A stretch of 37,948 nt of DNA from Lachnospiraceae bacterium (lineage in GTDB: Bacteria > Bacillota > Clostridia > Lachnospirales > Lachnospiraceae), in the NCBI GenBank assembly GCA_910575775.1, contig CAJTEY010000039.1, positions 1 to 37,948 on the forward strand, given 5' to 3'. Positions 7,301-14,907 of the stretch are shown here, piece by piece. The stretch's first letter is position 1, and every line of letters begins with the position of its first letter. The translations under genes were made by a program, and so were the position numbers. The notes beneath the pieces are model-generated. The model had not been told where the DNA came from and made no database searches. It was given only the letters and a program-made list of their open reading frames with translations.

Positions 7301-7543
7301 ATGGAAACAGTAAAATTGGATAACGGTATGGTAAAAACCAGCCCCTCTGCGGCTGGCTTTTTTTACCGCAGAATCGGCGGGACGCTTTTCAAGGTCAGGG
7401 TATATACGGGTTCGGGTTATGCCGATACGCTTGACGAAAAAATAACCCGTTTAATACGCAATGAAGTGATGACAGGAGGCGGAAACTGTGGTATTATGAA
7501 TCTACCACAGATGAGCCAGCCGCCGGAAAGGAGTTCGGAATGA
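7301..7543 (+). CDS. tnpW: Transposon-encoded protein TnpW
   Basis: An 80-residue protein of the TnpW family: it opens METVKLDNGMVKTSPSAAG, then FYRRIGGTLFKVRVYTGSG and the helix DTLDEKITRLIRNEVM. Such proteins lie directly before TnpX-type recombinase genes; their role is not known to me. AAAGGA lies seven bases before ATG 7301. Its stop overlaps the tnpX start (ATGA), so recombinase translation is coupled to it. Codons 11-22 contain a complete intrinsic terminator, so transcription into tnpX would depend on whether a ribosome is moving through tnpW. Confidence 0.8.
   Translation: METVKLDNGMVKTSPSAAGFFYRRIGGTLFKVRVYTGSGYADTLDEKITRLIRNEVMTGGGNCGIMNLPQMSQPPERSSE
7330..7367 (+). terminator. 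Intrinsic terminator inside tnpW
   Basis: CCAGCC (7338-7343) pairs with GGCTGG (7351-7356) around a seven-base loop. Flanking GGTAAAAA and TTTTTTTACC extend the symmetry. A run of seven T follows (7358-7364). It lies wholly within the coding sequence, which is rare and points to attenuation. Confidence 0.8.
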
Positions 7544-9516
7544 ACAACAGGACGGCTGGTAACAACAGAATAACAGCTCTTTACGAGCGGCTCTCAAGGG
7601 ACGATGATCTTGCGGGGGACAGCAACAGCATAGTCAACCAGAAGAAAATGCTGGAGGACTATGCAAAAAATAATGGATACACCAACACGGTGCATTTTAC
7701 GGATGACGGATTTTCTGGCGGCAGTTTTGACCGACCGGGATGGAAGCAGATGTTAAGCCGGATTGAAAACGGCGACATTGGCACAGTCATAGTAAAGGAC
7801 ATGAGCCGTGTGGGGAGGGATTACCTTCAGGTAGGATTCTACACGGAGGTATTCTTACGTGAAAAAGGTGTCCGTTTTATTGCTGTTTCCAACGGTGTTG
7901 ACAGTACCAACAACACCAGCAGCGAATTCGCCCCTTTTTTGAATATCATGAACGAATGGTATCTGCGCGACTGCAGCAGGAAGATTACCGCTGTACTTAG
8001 AGCAAAGGGAAAAGAGGGGAAACCTCTTACAAATAATCCGCCTTATGGTTATATGAAAGATGCAGAGGACAAAAACTGCTGGGTTATTGATGAAGAAGCG
8101 GCGGCAGTTGTGCGCAGGATATTTGCCATGACGGTGGAAGGCATGGGACCGTACCGGATTGCAAAAATACTGTCTGATGAAAAAGTGGAAAAACCGTCTT
8201 ATTATCAGGCAGTCAGGGGAAGGGGATGTTATAAAAACCAGTGCGATTTTGAACATCCTTATGCGTGGATGGGCGTGAGCATTGTAAGGATGCTGGAAAA
8301 ACCGGAATATATGGGCGATACCGTAAATTTCCGCAGCCACAAGGAATCCTACAAGGATAAAAAGGCGGTTAAAAACAGCAGCGATGAAATCCTTATTTTC
8401 CGGGATACCCATGAACCGATCATAGACCGCAGGACATGGTATATGGTGCAGGAATTAAGAAAGACGGTGCGCAGGATTGACACAAGCGGAGAGGGAAGCC
8501 CGCTGACGGGAAAGCTGTTCTGCGCTGACTGCGGCAGTAAAATGTATTACCGCAGGGCAGGGGAGCGCGCCGGAAGGGACTGGCGGGGGATGCCCGACGG
8601 AACGGTCAGAAAAACGCCTGCGTCTTTTAACTGCGGCACTTATAACAGCAGCCGCAAGCAGAATGATAAAAAATGCAGTTCCCATTGTATTCAGGAGGAT
8701 GCCGTGAGGCAGATCCTTCTTGAAACAATCCGGTATGCCTTAAAAAGCGTCCGCATGGACGAGGCGGCATTTATACAGAATATGCGGAGCGCATCGGAAG
8801 TTAGGGATAAAAGTGAGGTAAAAAAGCTGAAAACAGACCTCTCCAAAAAAGAGAAACGCTTCGCAGACCTTGACCTGCTGATAAAAAAGGTGTATGAGGA
8901 CAACGCAATGGGAAAGCTGCCGGACAGACGGTATGAGATGCTTTCTTCCGATTATGAGAAGGAACAGCAGGGGCTTGAAATTTCCATGCAGGAGATCAGG
9001 GAAAAACTCATGCAGTTCGAGGACGATACGGACAGGACAGAGGAGTTTATCTTCCTTGTCCATAAGTACACTGACATTCAGGAACTTACGCCCGCCATCA
9101 TCAATGAGTTTGTGGACAAGGTGCTGATTCGTAAAGCTGAACGGATTGATGGGGAGCGTGTGCAGGAGATTGAAGTTTATTTGAATTTTATCGGGAAGGT
9201 TGAGCTGCCGGCACAGGAGATTTCTGAAAAGGAACTGGCAGAGATAAGGGAGAAGCAGAGAATCCGTGAACGGAATGCAATGTACCAGAGACGGCGCAGG
9301 GCAAAATTCATGCCAAAGACAAAAGCAATTTTAACGGAAGCGGACGGAGCGGAAAAAGAAAGGACTTTGGCAGAGGCGCGGGCACAGGCGGAGGAACGCC
9401 TGAAAGCGGATGACACAAGCCACATCGCTTCCGTTGTTGCCGGAGAAAATAAGATTATTGTAGAAAGTGGTATTTTCCCTACAAAGGAAGAAGTAAGAGC
9501 CAAATATGAAATTTAA
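7540..9516 (+). CDS. tnpX: Large serine recombinase (TnpX/TndX-like)
   Basis: A 658-residue recombinase that should excise and insert the element by strand exchange at the GA core. Residues 10-150 are the resolvase catalytic domain, with ALYERLSRDDD (catalytic Ser19) and the VIVKDMSRVGRDYLQVG helix. Residues 160-300 are the recombinase domain. Around 326-385 is a zinc ribbon (LFCADCGSKMYYR, FNCGTY, KKCSSHC). A coiled coil follows (about 425-500), then the C-terminal DUF4368-type part with VDKVLIRKAE and YLNFIGKVELP. This matches clostridial transposon recombinases rather than phage integrases. It overlaps tnpW by four bases. The catalytic residues appear intact, so the element may still be mobile. 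Confidence 0.93.
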   Translation: MNNRTAGNNRITALYERLSRDDDLAGDSNSIVNQKKMLEDYAKNNGYTNTVHFTDDGFSGGSFDRPGWKQMLSRIENGDIGTVIVKDMSRVGRDYLQVGFYTEVFLREKGVRFIAVSNGVDSTNNTSSEFAPFLNIMNEWYLRDCSRKITAVLRAKGKEGKPLTNNPPYGYMKDAEDKNCWVIDEEAAAVVRRIFAMTVEGMGPYRIAKILSDEKVEKPSYYQAVRGRGCYKNQCDFEHPYAWMGVSIVRMLEKPEYMGDTVNFRSHKESYKDKKAVKNSSDEILIFRDTHEPIIDRRTWYMVQELRKTVRRIDTSGEGSPLTGKLFCADCGSKMYYRRAGERAGRDWRGMPDGTVRKTPASFNCGTYNSSRKQNDKKCSSHCIQEDAVRQILLETIRYALKSVRMDEAAFIQNMRSASEVRDKSEVKKLKTDLSKKEKRFADLDLLIKKVYEDNAMGKLPDRRYEMLSSDYEKEQQGLEISMQEIREKLMQFEDDTDRTEEFIFLVHKYTDIQELTPAIINEFVDKVLIRKAERIDGERVQEIEVYLNFIGKVELPAQEISEKELAEIREKQRIRERNAMYQRRRRAKFMPKTKAILTEADGAEKERTLAEARAQAEERLKADDTSHIASVVAGENKIIVESGIFPTKEEVRAKYEI

Positions 9517-9545
9517 CAAAATAATGTGAAAGTGAGGATTTTGAT

Positions 9546-10496
9546 ATGACAAAACTTAGGGATTACAACATGAACGGAACAATTATTTTAGGCGTGGATG
9601 CAGGCTATGGGAACTATAAGACGGCAAGGTGCTGTTTTGCGACTTCCGTGAGCAGGAGCAGCCAGCCGCCCGTTTTTACGAGGGACTATCTGGAATATAA
9701 TGGCGGCTATTACACCATAGGCGAGGGGCATAAGGACTTTGTAGCGGAAAAAAACAGGGATGATGATAATTATATCCTTACCCTTGCCGCCATCGCAAAG
9801 GAACTGAAAGCGAGGGGACTGTCAGCCGCAAAGATACACCTTGCAGTGGGGCTTCCGCTGAAATGGGTGCAGGCGCAGCGGGATTCGTTTCGTGAGTATA
9901 TGATGCAGAACCGCCATGTTGATTATAAGTATGCTGGCAAGCGTTATGAGGTTGACATCGTGGATTGTACGGTCATGCCACAGTGTTATGCGGCGATAGC
10001 GGAAAATCTGCCCGATTTTATGGGTATGCACATGGTAGCGGATATCGGCAACGGAACAATGAATGTGATGATACTCAATAATGGAAAGGCGAGCGAAAGC
10101 AAGTCGTGGACGGTAAAGCTGGGGGCAAATGAATGTTATATGGCGATCCGCAATCTTATACTGGACAGGAAAGCGGAGGAACTTCCGGCAGAGATCATCG
10201 AGAATTATCTGCGTTATGGTGATACAAAAGTGGGCGGGGAATACCAGCAGTTCATGGAGGAAGCGGCAAAGAGCTATGTGGATAAGATATTTGCAGAGCT
10301 AAAGGTACATGGGTATAACCCCAATCTTATGAAACTGTATATTATGGGCGGAGGAGCAAAGGTTGTGGAACTTGTGGGAGATTATGACAGCGGTAATGTC
10401 ACTTTCAACCACGATATACGGGCAAATGCCAAAGGCTATGAATACTTCTGTTATATGAAGCTGCGCAGACAGAAATCAATGGCTTCCGCCGGGTAA
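9546..10496 (+). CDS. parM: ParM/StbA-like actin-family ATPase
   Basis: A 316-residue actin-fold protein. The phosphate-1 loop is LGVDAGYGNYKTA, the phosphate-2 loop VADIGNGTMNVMIL and the adenosine motif YIMGGGAK. Polymerising ParM proteins push plasmid copies apart. ATG 9546 follows GTGAGGA; an inner ATG at 9570 is a weaker option. The next gene, 14 bases later, looks like its DNA-binding partner, and a repeat array that could be the centromere follows. A segregation cassette on a chromosomal element implies a stage when the excised circle must be kept, perhaps with some replication. The family call is firm; the segregation role here is inferred. Confidence 0.85.
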   Translation: MTKLRDYNMNGTIILGVDAGYGNYKTARCCFATSVSRSSQPPVFTRDYLEYNGGYYTIGEGHKDFVAEKNRDDDNYILTLAAIAKELKARGLSAAKIHLAVGLPLKWVQAQRDSFREYMMQNRHVDYKYAGKRYEVDIVDCTVMPQCYAAIAENLPDFMGMHMVADIGNGTMNVMILNNGKASESKSWTVKLGANECYMAIRNLILDRKAEELPAEIIENYLRYGDTKVGGEYQQFMEEAAKSYVDKIFAELKVHGYNPNLMKLYIMGGGAKVVELVGDYDSGNVTFNHDIRANAKGYEYFCYMKLRRQKSMASAG

Positions 10497-10510
10497 GGGG
10501 GCGCATCCGA

Positions 10511-11050
10511 ATGAAGAATAAAAACCACAATATCCGTTTCAACATGGAGAAAGAGGACGAGTGCAGGGCGTGGGAGCTTCTGCACTCCCCCAAGGTGCGG
10601 CAGATGTTCAAGTCACAGAATAAATTTGTGATAGAGGCGGTCAATGATTATTACGATAGATGCGTGGCAAAAGGTAATGATCCGTATCTGGAAACGAGGG
10701 AGAAAGAGGACGCCTTTGCAGAGCGTATCGTGGAAGTGGTGGAAAGGAAAGTGATGTCCAACCTTCCGGCGCTTTTGGGGATGTATATGGCACAGATGCA
10801 GTTTTTTCCCTTATCCGTTCCTATGGGTGCATACCCAGCGATGCAAGGCGGCATGGTGTACGGTCAGGTATCAGCAAACGGTACGAATAACGGACATGCA
10901 GTAATGGGCGGGGCAGTTTCTCCCATTGTTTCCAATCCGGCAGATATGGAAGCAGCGATGCAGAATGCAGGGGATGTGCAGGAAGAAGCTGTACCGGAGA
11001 ATGCCACAGAGCCGCCGGACAATGATTTGATTGATTTTGATGCGTTTTAA
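10511..11050 (+). CDS. ParR-like partner of ParM
   Basis: A 179-residue protein. The N-terminal 55 residues (NIRFNMEKEDECRAWELLHS, then SQNKFVIEAVNDYYDR) have the layout of a ribbon-helix-helix DNA-binding domain: a basic strand followed by two helices. The middle is a charged helix (EDAFAERIVEVVERKVMSN). The last 80 residues are low-complexity, Met/Gly/Asn-rich, ending in the acidic DNDLIDFDAF. ParR proteins use an N-terminal ribbon-helix-helix to bind tandem repeats and a flexible C-terminal tail to catch ParM filament ends, and this matches. The identification rests on layout and adjacency to parM, not on clear sequence identity. Confidence 0.55.
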   Translation: MKNKNHNIRFNMEKEDECRAWELLHSPKVRQMFKSQNKFVIEAVNDYYDRCVAKGNDPYLETREKEDAFAERIVEVVERKVMSNLPALLGMYMAQMQFFPLSVPMGAYPAMQGGMVYGQVSANGTNNGHAVMGGAVSPIVSNPADMEAAMQNAGDVQEEAVPENATEPPDNDLIDFDAF

Positions 11051-11157
11051 TATATTTGCAGAGTGGGGCTATGGTAATCAGGTTTACTGTAGCCTTATTT
11101 TGGTGGATTTTTTCACATCAGAGCATAAATGCATCCATATTTTCATAAAAGACCGAC

Positions 11158-11280
11158 AAAGGGTAGCCGAAAGGCTACAAAATAAGGACAAAGGGCATCC
11201 ATATAAGGCTGCATAATAAAGGGCGGGCATTTAAGCCCGCAAAATAAGGACAAGGAGCAGCCGGAAGGCTGCAAATAAAG
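11158..11280 (+). repeat. Tandem array of four imperfect hairpin units (centromere-like)
   Basis: Four units of 27-34 bases lie head to tail: 11158-11189, 11190-11216, 11218-11251 and 11252-11280. Each starts AAAGGG or AAGGAG, holds a short stem (TAGCC/GGCTA, GGGC/GCCC, CAGCC/GGCTG; broken in unit 2) and most end in AAAATAAGGAC. The stems change together while the spacer is kept. The position directly after parM and its partner fits a parC-type centromere. Confidence 0.65.
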
Positions 11281-11299
11281 GCGTAAATGTAGCCGTCTG

Positions 11300-11803
11300 T
11301 TTTGAAGCTGGAATACCAGTTTTCAGGCAGGCGTTTTTTTAATGTCTGTGAAGCATCTGCTCTACGAACTGCTTTGGAGTGGTCCGGGGAGTGTCAGGAA
11401 CTAATTTCCGGGGAGGGCGTAAGCCCTTCCCTAAGCCCTCGGCGTTTGAGAGCGAAATACACCCTCCGCACAAACCTTCGGTTTATGCTCCGGGGATTCC
11501 GCCCTGCCGGGGGCAAATTTGCGCAAGCGCAAATTTACAGTCCGAAAGAGCCGGACTGTATTTATCCATGCCGCCCGAAGGACGGGGCGCATGGATGCTG
11601 TTGCCGCCAACGGCTACGTTTTTGAGCAGACATGCAGCAACATCTACGGGACTTCGCAGAAGTCCCCTTGTAGCTGTCAGAAAGCGATAGCCGTGAACAG
11701 CCCGGATACGGGCATGGGTTCGCAATAAGCCGCCTTATGGCGGCTGCCAACAAGGAAAGCGGCGGCATTAGGTTATCCGCTTAAGGAAAGGAGAAAGGCA
11801 TTT
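11300..11803. other. Hairpin-dense non-coding region before the relaxase (oriT candidate)
   Basis: At least six hairpins occur in 340 bases: GGGAGGGC/GCCCTTCCC (11411-11431), AAACC/GGTTT (11472-11484), a perfect AAATTTGCGC/GCGCAAATTT (11515-11536), ACAGTCC/GGACTGT (11537-11559), CCATGC/GCATGG (11566-11594) and GCCGCC/GGCGGC (11729-11744). Open frames here are GC-rich artefacts of the repeats. Transfer origins usually lie just upstream of the relaxase gene, so oriT is likely here, but I cannot place a nick site. Confidence 0.5.
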
Positions 11804-13393
11804 GTGAAAAGAAATTCATTTATAGAAATGGCAAAACTGCATAACCTGTCGGGGCGCATCACGTATATTTCAAGCCGCGCCAAGCAGGAACACTTGTATG
11901 AAGTTTATGCAACGGAGCCGGACAGGGCATTCTGGCGGGAACTTGCCAAGTGTAATCAGAAGGAATTTGAAAAAAGCGGCACGAACGGGAAGTGTATCGA
12001 GGCAAGAGAGCTAATGATTGCCCTGCCGGAGAGTTTTATCCACTATGACCATGACTATCTGCTGAAAAGGATGGTGGACAAATTTAAGGAAAAGTATGGC
12101 GTGGAGTGTTTTGCTGCGCTACACCACAATAAGCGAAAAACAAATCTGCATATCCATATGATATTTGCGGAGAGGAAACGGCTGGAGCAGCCAACAGAAA
12201 AGGTTGCCACCCGGAATATGTTTTATGACGAGCAGGGGCGTCATGTGCGGACTAAGAAAGAGATTCTTGACGGAGACGGAAATATCCGTAAAGGTTGTAA
12301 GATCATCAAAAAAGGCGAAGTGTATGAACGTAAGATTTTTACCACAAAAGACGGGCGATTTAAGCAGGAATCTTTTTTGGATGTGGCAAAAGTATTTTAT
12401 ACGGATTTAATCAATCAGATGGTGCTTTACGATAAAGACAGGCTCAGCATATTTGATAAAAACGGCCCGTATCTTGCAACCAGAAAAGTTGGCAAAAATA
12501 ATCCGAAAGCGGAGAAGATAAAAGCAGACAATGAGATCCGGATGGAATGGAACAGGGCGGTTGACCGTGCTATTGTAAGTGGTGTATCTGAGACGGAGGT
12601 TGTGGAACTTAAAAAGATGGAAATTACGAACAAGGTAAAAGAATCCGTGAAGCAGAATGGTAGTAAGTCGGAACTGTTTGGAGATATCGTCAGGGCAGCG
12701 ATTGCACTGTTAGAGCGTCTGATTGTAAAAGTCATGCAGAAGGTAATGAATGCTGCGGAAAAAATCGTTGGCAAAGCTGTTGATGCCGAAAAGGAAACAC
12801 TGGAAAAAACGGAAAGCGATATCCATGTAAAAGACGAGCAGTCAGACCAGCCGGAGCCGGAATGGAAGAAGATACCACTTCCTGTAAATCTGCACCGGAA
12901 AGAGGTGGCAACAGAAAGACCATCGCAGCCAAAGCCTTCCGCGCTTGCAGGTAAATATCCCCGCCTGAAAGAGATTGACAGCAGACTCAAAGACCAGAAC
13001 GAGGCAATTTTTGAGCGTGAGAAAAAGCGGGATAAGCTGAAAAAGGAATTATCCGAATGCACGGGCATTTTTAAGGGTAGCAGACGAAAAGAATTACAGC
13101 AGGAACTCAACGAGATTGACATTCAAATTTCAAGTATGAAAAAGCGGCTTTCATCTATCGTGAAAGAATATAAATTTGACTCTGTGCAGGCGTTTTATAA
13201 GGAATTCGATGCAGCCAAGAGAGAATATCTGGATTATAAGGCAGCTCGTACAGAGTGGGAGAAAACCTATGGAGGCAAAGCGACGAATCCAAAGAGTATT
13301 AGAGAACAGCTCAGACAGAAAGAGCAGAGGGTAAAACAAAGAGAAGCGGGCAGGGTGCATCAGACAAGGAAGAAAGATAAAGGGGCGAGGTAG
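11804..13393 (+). CDS. MobA/MobL-type relaxase (MobP family)
   Basis: A 529-residue mobilization nuclease. The N-terminal 200 residues carry the relaxase fold: a likely nucleophile Tyr within ITYISSRAKQEHLYEVY, the family motif REL-MIALPESF, and the metal-binding histidines in ALHHNKRKTNLHIHMIFAE. Residues about 400-500 are coiled coil (EIDSRLKDQNEAIFEREKK and following), and the C terminus is strongly basic. It should nick the element oriT and pilot the strand through a helper conjugation system. GTG 11804 is preceded by AAGGAAAGGAG. A MobP3-like subtype is likely. No coupling protein or mating-pair genes accompany it. Confidence 0.88.
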   Translation: MKRNSFIEMAKLHNLSGRITYISSRAKQEHLYEVYATEPDRAFWRELAKCNQKEFEKSGTNGKCIEARELMIALPESFIHYDHDYLLKRMVDKFKEKYGVECFAALHHNKRKTNLHIHMIFAERKRLEQPTEKVATRNMFYDEQGRHVRTKKEILDGDGNIRKGCKIIKKGEVYERKIFTTKDGRFKQESFLDVAKVFYTDLINQMVLYDKDRLSIFDKNGPYLATRKVGKNNPKAEKIKADNEIRMEWNRAVDRAIVSGVSETEVVELKKMEITNKVKESVKQNGSKSELFGDIVRAAIALLERLIVKVMQKVMNAAEKIVGKAVDAEKETLEKTESDIHVKDEQSDQPEPEWKKIPLPVNLHRKEVATERPSQPKPSALAGKYPRLKEIDSRLKDQNEAIFEREKKRDKLKKELSECTGIFKGSRRKELQQELNEIDIQISSMKKRLSSIVKEYKFDSVQAFYKEFDAAKREYLDYKAARTEWEKTYGGKATNPKSIREQLRQKEQRVKQREAGRVHQTRKKDKGAR

Positions 13394-13728
13394 AAAAGGG
13401 CAGACAGATGATATCCCGCATCTGTCCAGTAACTTCTGTATTTATGAGAGTATGAGCTTTGTGTGGAATTATGTTTGGCATTGAGAGACTATGAAAATAG
13501 AATATAACAAAAATAGGCTTTTCTCCCATGTATAGTGTGGTATGAAAAGCCTTTTTTCTTGCCGTGAATCAGGAGAAAACTGTCAACGTAAGGTTTCGTA
13601 TATGTTTTAAAAAATGCATACAAAATTTGTGCAGTTATGATATAATTCCAATATTACGTTAATTGTATTTGTTGAGTTTCATTTAAGCTATAAGATATAG
13701 ACTTTTGCAAATTATGGGAGGAAATCAA
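13394..13728. other. Junction between mobility and cargo halves
   Basis: Besides the terminator at 13515-13557, I see only AT-rich DNA with a TATAAT hexamer at 13641-13646. This may be the -10 box for the following gene, but no good -35 lies 16-18 bases upstream. It marks where the cargo was joined to the transposon core. Confidence 0.4.
13515..13557 (+). terminator. Intrinsic terminator after the relaxase gene
   Basis: AGGCTTTTC (13515-13523) pairs with GAAAAGCCT (13544-13552) across a 20-base loop and ends in six T. It closes the mobility transcript before the cargo. Confidence 0.8.
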
Positions 13729-14421
13729 ATGGCAACGTTTTTTCCGAATGTATTGGATAAATTTTTATCATCTGCTTTTTTAGAGGGAGTACGCAAAAAA
13801 TACCATTATGAAGAAACACAAGCATCGGAATTTCAAGTAGTAGCGGAGGAAATGCTACCGCTAATGCGAGAAGAAGCCTTTTGGGAGAGAAGAGTATCTC
13901 TTGGGAAAAATAAACATCAAAGTGAAGAGTGTAACATGATACATGAACAAGTTGTTATGTCTTTGGGTAATGGTGTAGATCGTTTACAGGAAAAATATAG
14001 TGAAAGAGGGCTGTTGTCACAAAGCTATATGATCGAGGTAATGGCAAGTGAACTTTTATTGCAGGGATATGTTGCTTATAATTATTATATCAAAGAAAAT
14101 ACGGACTGGCATGTTGCCAGATATCATTTTCTTGGAAGTGAGGAAAATTACCCTTTAGAGATGATGCCGGATCTGTTAAGAGAACTGACTCCGCTGATTA
14201 CCTGTAATTCTGCTTTTTGTATGTTGCCCAAAAAGAGTGTTGCATTTATTGCAGAACTGACACAGGATGATAAAGTTCAGTGTAGAGGTATTTGCGTTGG
14301 ATGTAATAATCTTAATTGTTCAAATAGAATGGAAGATGGTGGGTTGATTCAAAAACGGTTGTCAGTGATGACCGATTTGCCGCTGACCTACGGATATAGA
14401 CGGATTTTTGGATTGATCTAA
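13729..14421 (+). CDS. Methionine synthase activation-domain-like protein
   Basis: A 230-residue protein that looks like a stand-alone B12-dependent methionine synthase activation domain. It has VVMSLGNGVDRLQEKYSERG, YMIEVMASELLLQGYVAYN, then CMLPKKSVAFIAEL and a C-terminal cysteine set CX3CX2CX4C (CRGICVGCNNLNC). Such clostridial proteins with terminal cysteines are thought to reactivate oxidised corrinoid enzymes by reduction, though I infer this only from similarity. ATG 13729 has GGAGG eight bases upstream; a TTG at 13705 lacks a site. It stands alone before the riboswitch, so it is not itself under that switch. Its presence suggests the cargo joins B12 synthesis with use. Confidence 0.6.
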   Translation: MATFFPNVLDKFLSSAFLEGVRKKYHYEETQASEFQVVAEEMLPLMREEAFWERRVSLGKNKHQSEECNMIHEQVVMSLGNGVDRLQEKYSERGLLSQSYMIEVMASELLLQGYVAYNYYIKENTDWHVARYHFLGSEENYPLEMMPDLLRELTPLITCNSAFCMLPKKSVAFIAELTQDDKVQCRGICVGCNNLNCSNRMEDGGLIQKRLSVMTDLPLTYGYRRIFGLI

Positions 14422-14457
14422 TATTTTATTGATTACAAATCATTTCTTTTACAAATA

Positions 14458-14485
14458 TTGACATTAAAACAAAATGTGTTATACT
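14458..14485 (+). promoter_or_regulatory. Sigma-A promoter of the cobalamin operon
   Basis: TTGACA (14458-14463) and TATACT (14480-14485) are separated by 16 bases, with AT-rich sequence around. Transcription would start near 14492, shortly before the riboswitch. Confidence 0.8.
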
Positions 14486-14507
14486 TTCTACAATTGAATA
14501 AATAGCA

Positions 14508-14677
14508 TACAGGTGTCAAAGCAATGCGTGAAATAGGCATTGGTTTTGGTGAAAAGGGAAACAGGTGCAAATCCTGTACGAACTCGTCACCGTAATTAGG
14601 GAGTAGAAGCCGATATGTCACTGGGAAACTGGGAAGGCGGCTGATGTGATGATCTATAAGCCGGGAGACCTGCCTGA
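14508..14677 (+). ncRNA. Cobalamin riboswitch
   Basis: Conserved blocks of the cobalamin riboswitch are visible in order: an opening CAGGT (14510-14514), AGGGAAACAGGTGCAAATCC (14555-14574), GTCACTGGGAA (14617-14627) and the closing B12 box AGCCGGGAGACCTGCC (14659-14674). CAGGT pairs with ACCTG (14668-14672) to close the aptamer. The terminator 120 bases downstream is the expression platform, so B12 should turn the operon off. Confidence 0.92.
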
Positions 14678-14796
14678 ATGCTGTACGGAAACATTTGTTT
14701 CAGACCACGAGTAACTGGTTGTACGTTTTGAACTTGCAGAAAGCACGATGGACTATTGTTTACATCGGAGTATTCTGTGGGCTTATTTTGTGTATG

Positions 14797-14836
14797 AATC
14801 CTTTACCGTAGTTATGTTATGGTAGAGGATTTTTTT
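14797..14836 (+). terminator. Riboswitch-controlled terminator
   Basis: ATCCTTTACCGTA (14798-14810) pairs with TATGGTAGAGGAT (14818-14830) with G-U pairs and a seven-base loop, then runs into six T. It ends 70 bases before the first operon gene, the usual place for transcription-terminating control. Confidence 0.85.
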
Positions 14837-14907
14837 ATAAAATATTGCGCGATATTTTAATAAATTTAATATTCTTGTGGAATAGCAAGAAAGGAAGAGA
14901 GGAAAAA

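Noticed and set aside
11158..11280. Possible CRISPR array
   Set aside because: Units are adjacent, with no unique spacers, and their stems vary; no cas genes are present.
11302..11728. Several overlapping small frames on both strands between the ParR-like and relaxase genes
   Set aside because: All arise from GC-rich inverted repeats; none has a ribosome site or recognisable sequence.
14845..14907. Upstream start for cbiK
   Set aside because: It lies just after the riboswitch terminator, has no ribosome site, and would put charged residues and a second hydrophobic stretch before the lipoprotein signal.
14422..14907. A possible second riboswitch or small protein in the cob leader
   Set aside because: All conserved blocks fit one cobalamin aptamer and one terminator; the remaining 120 bases between them show no further aptamer or frame.
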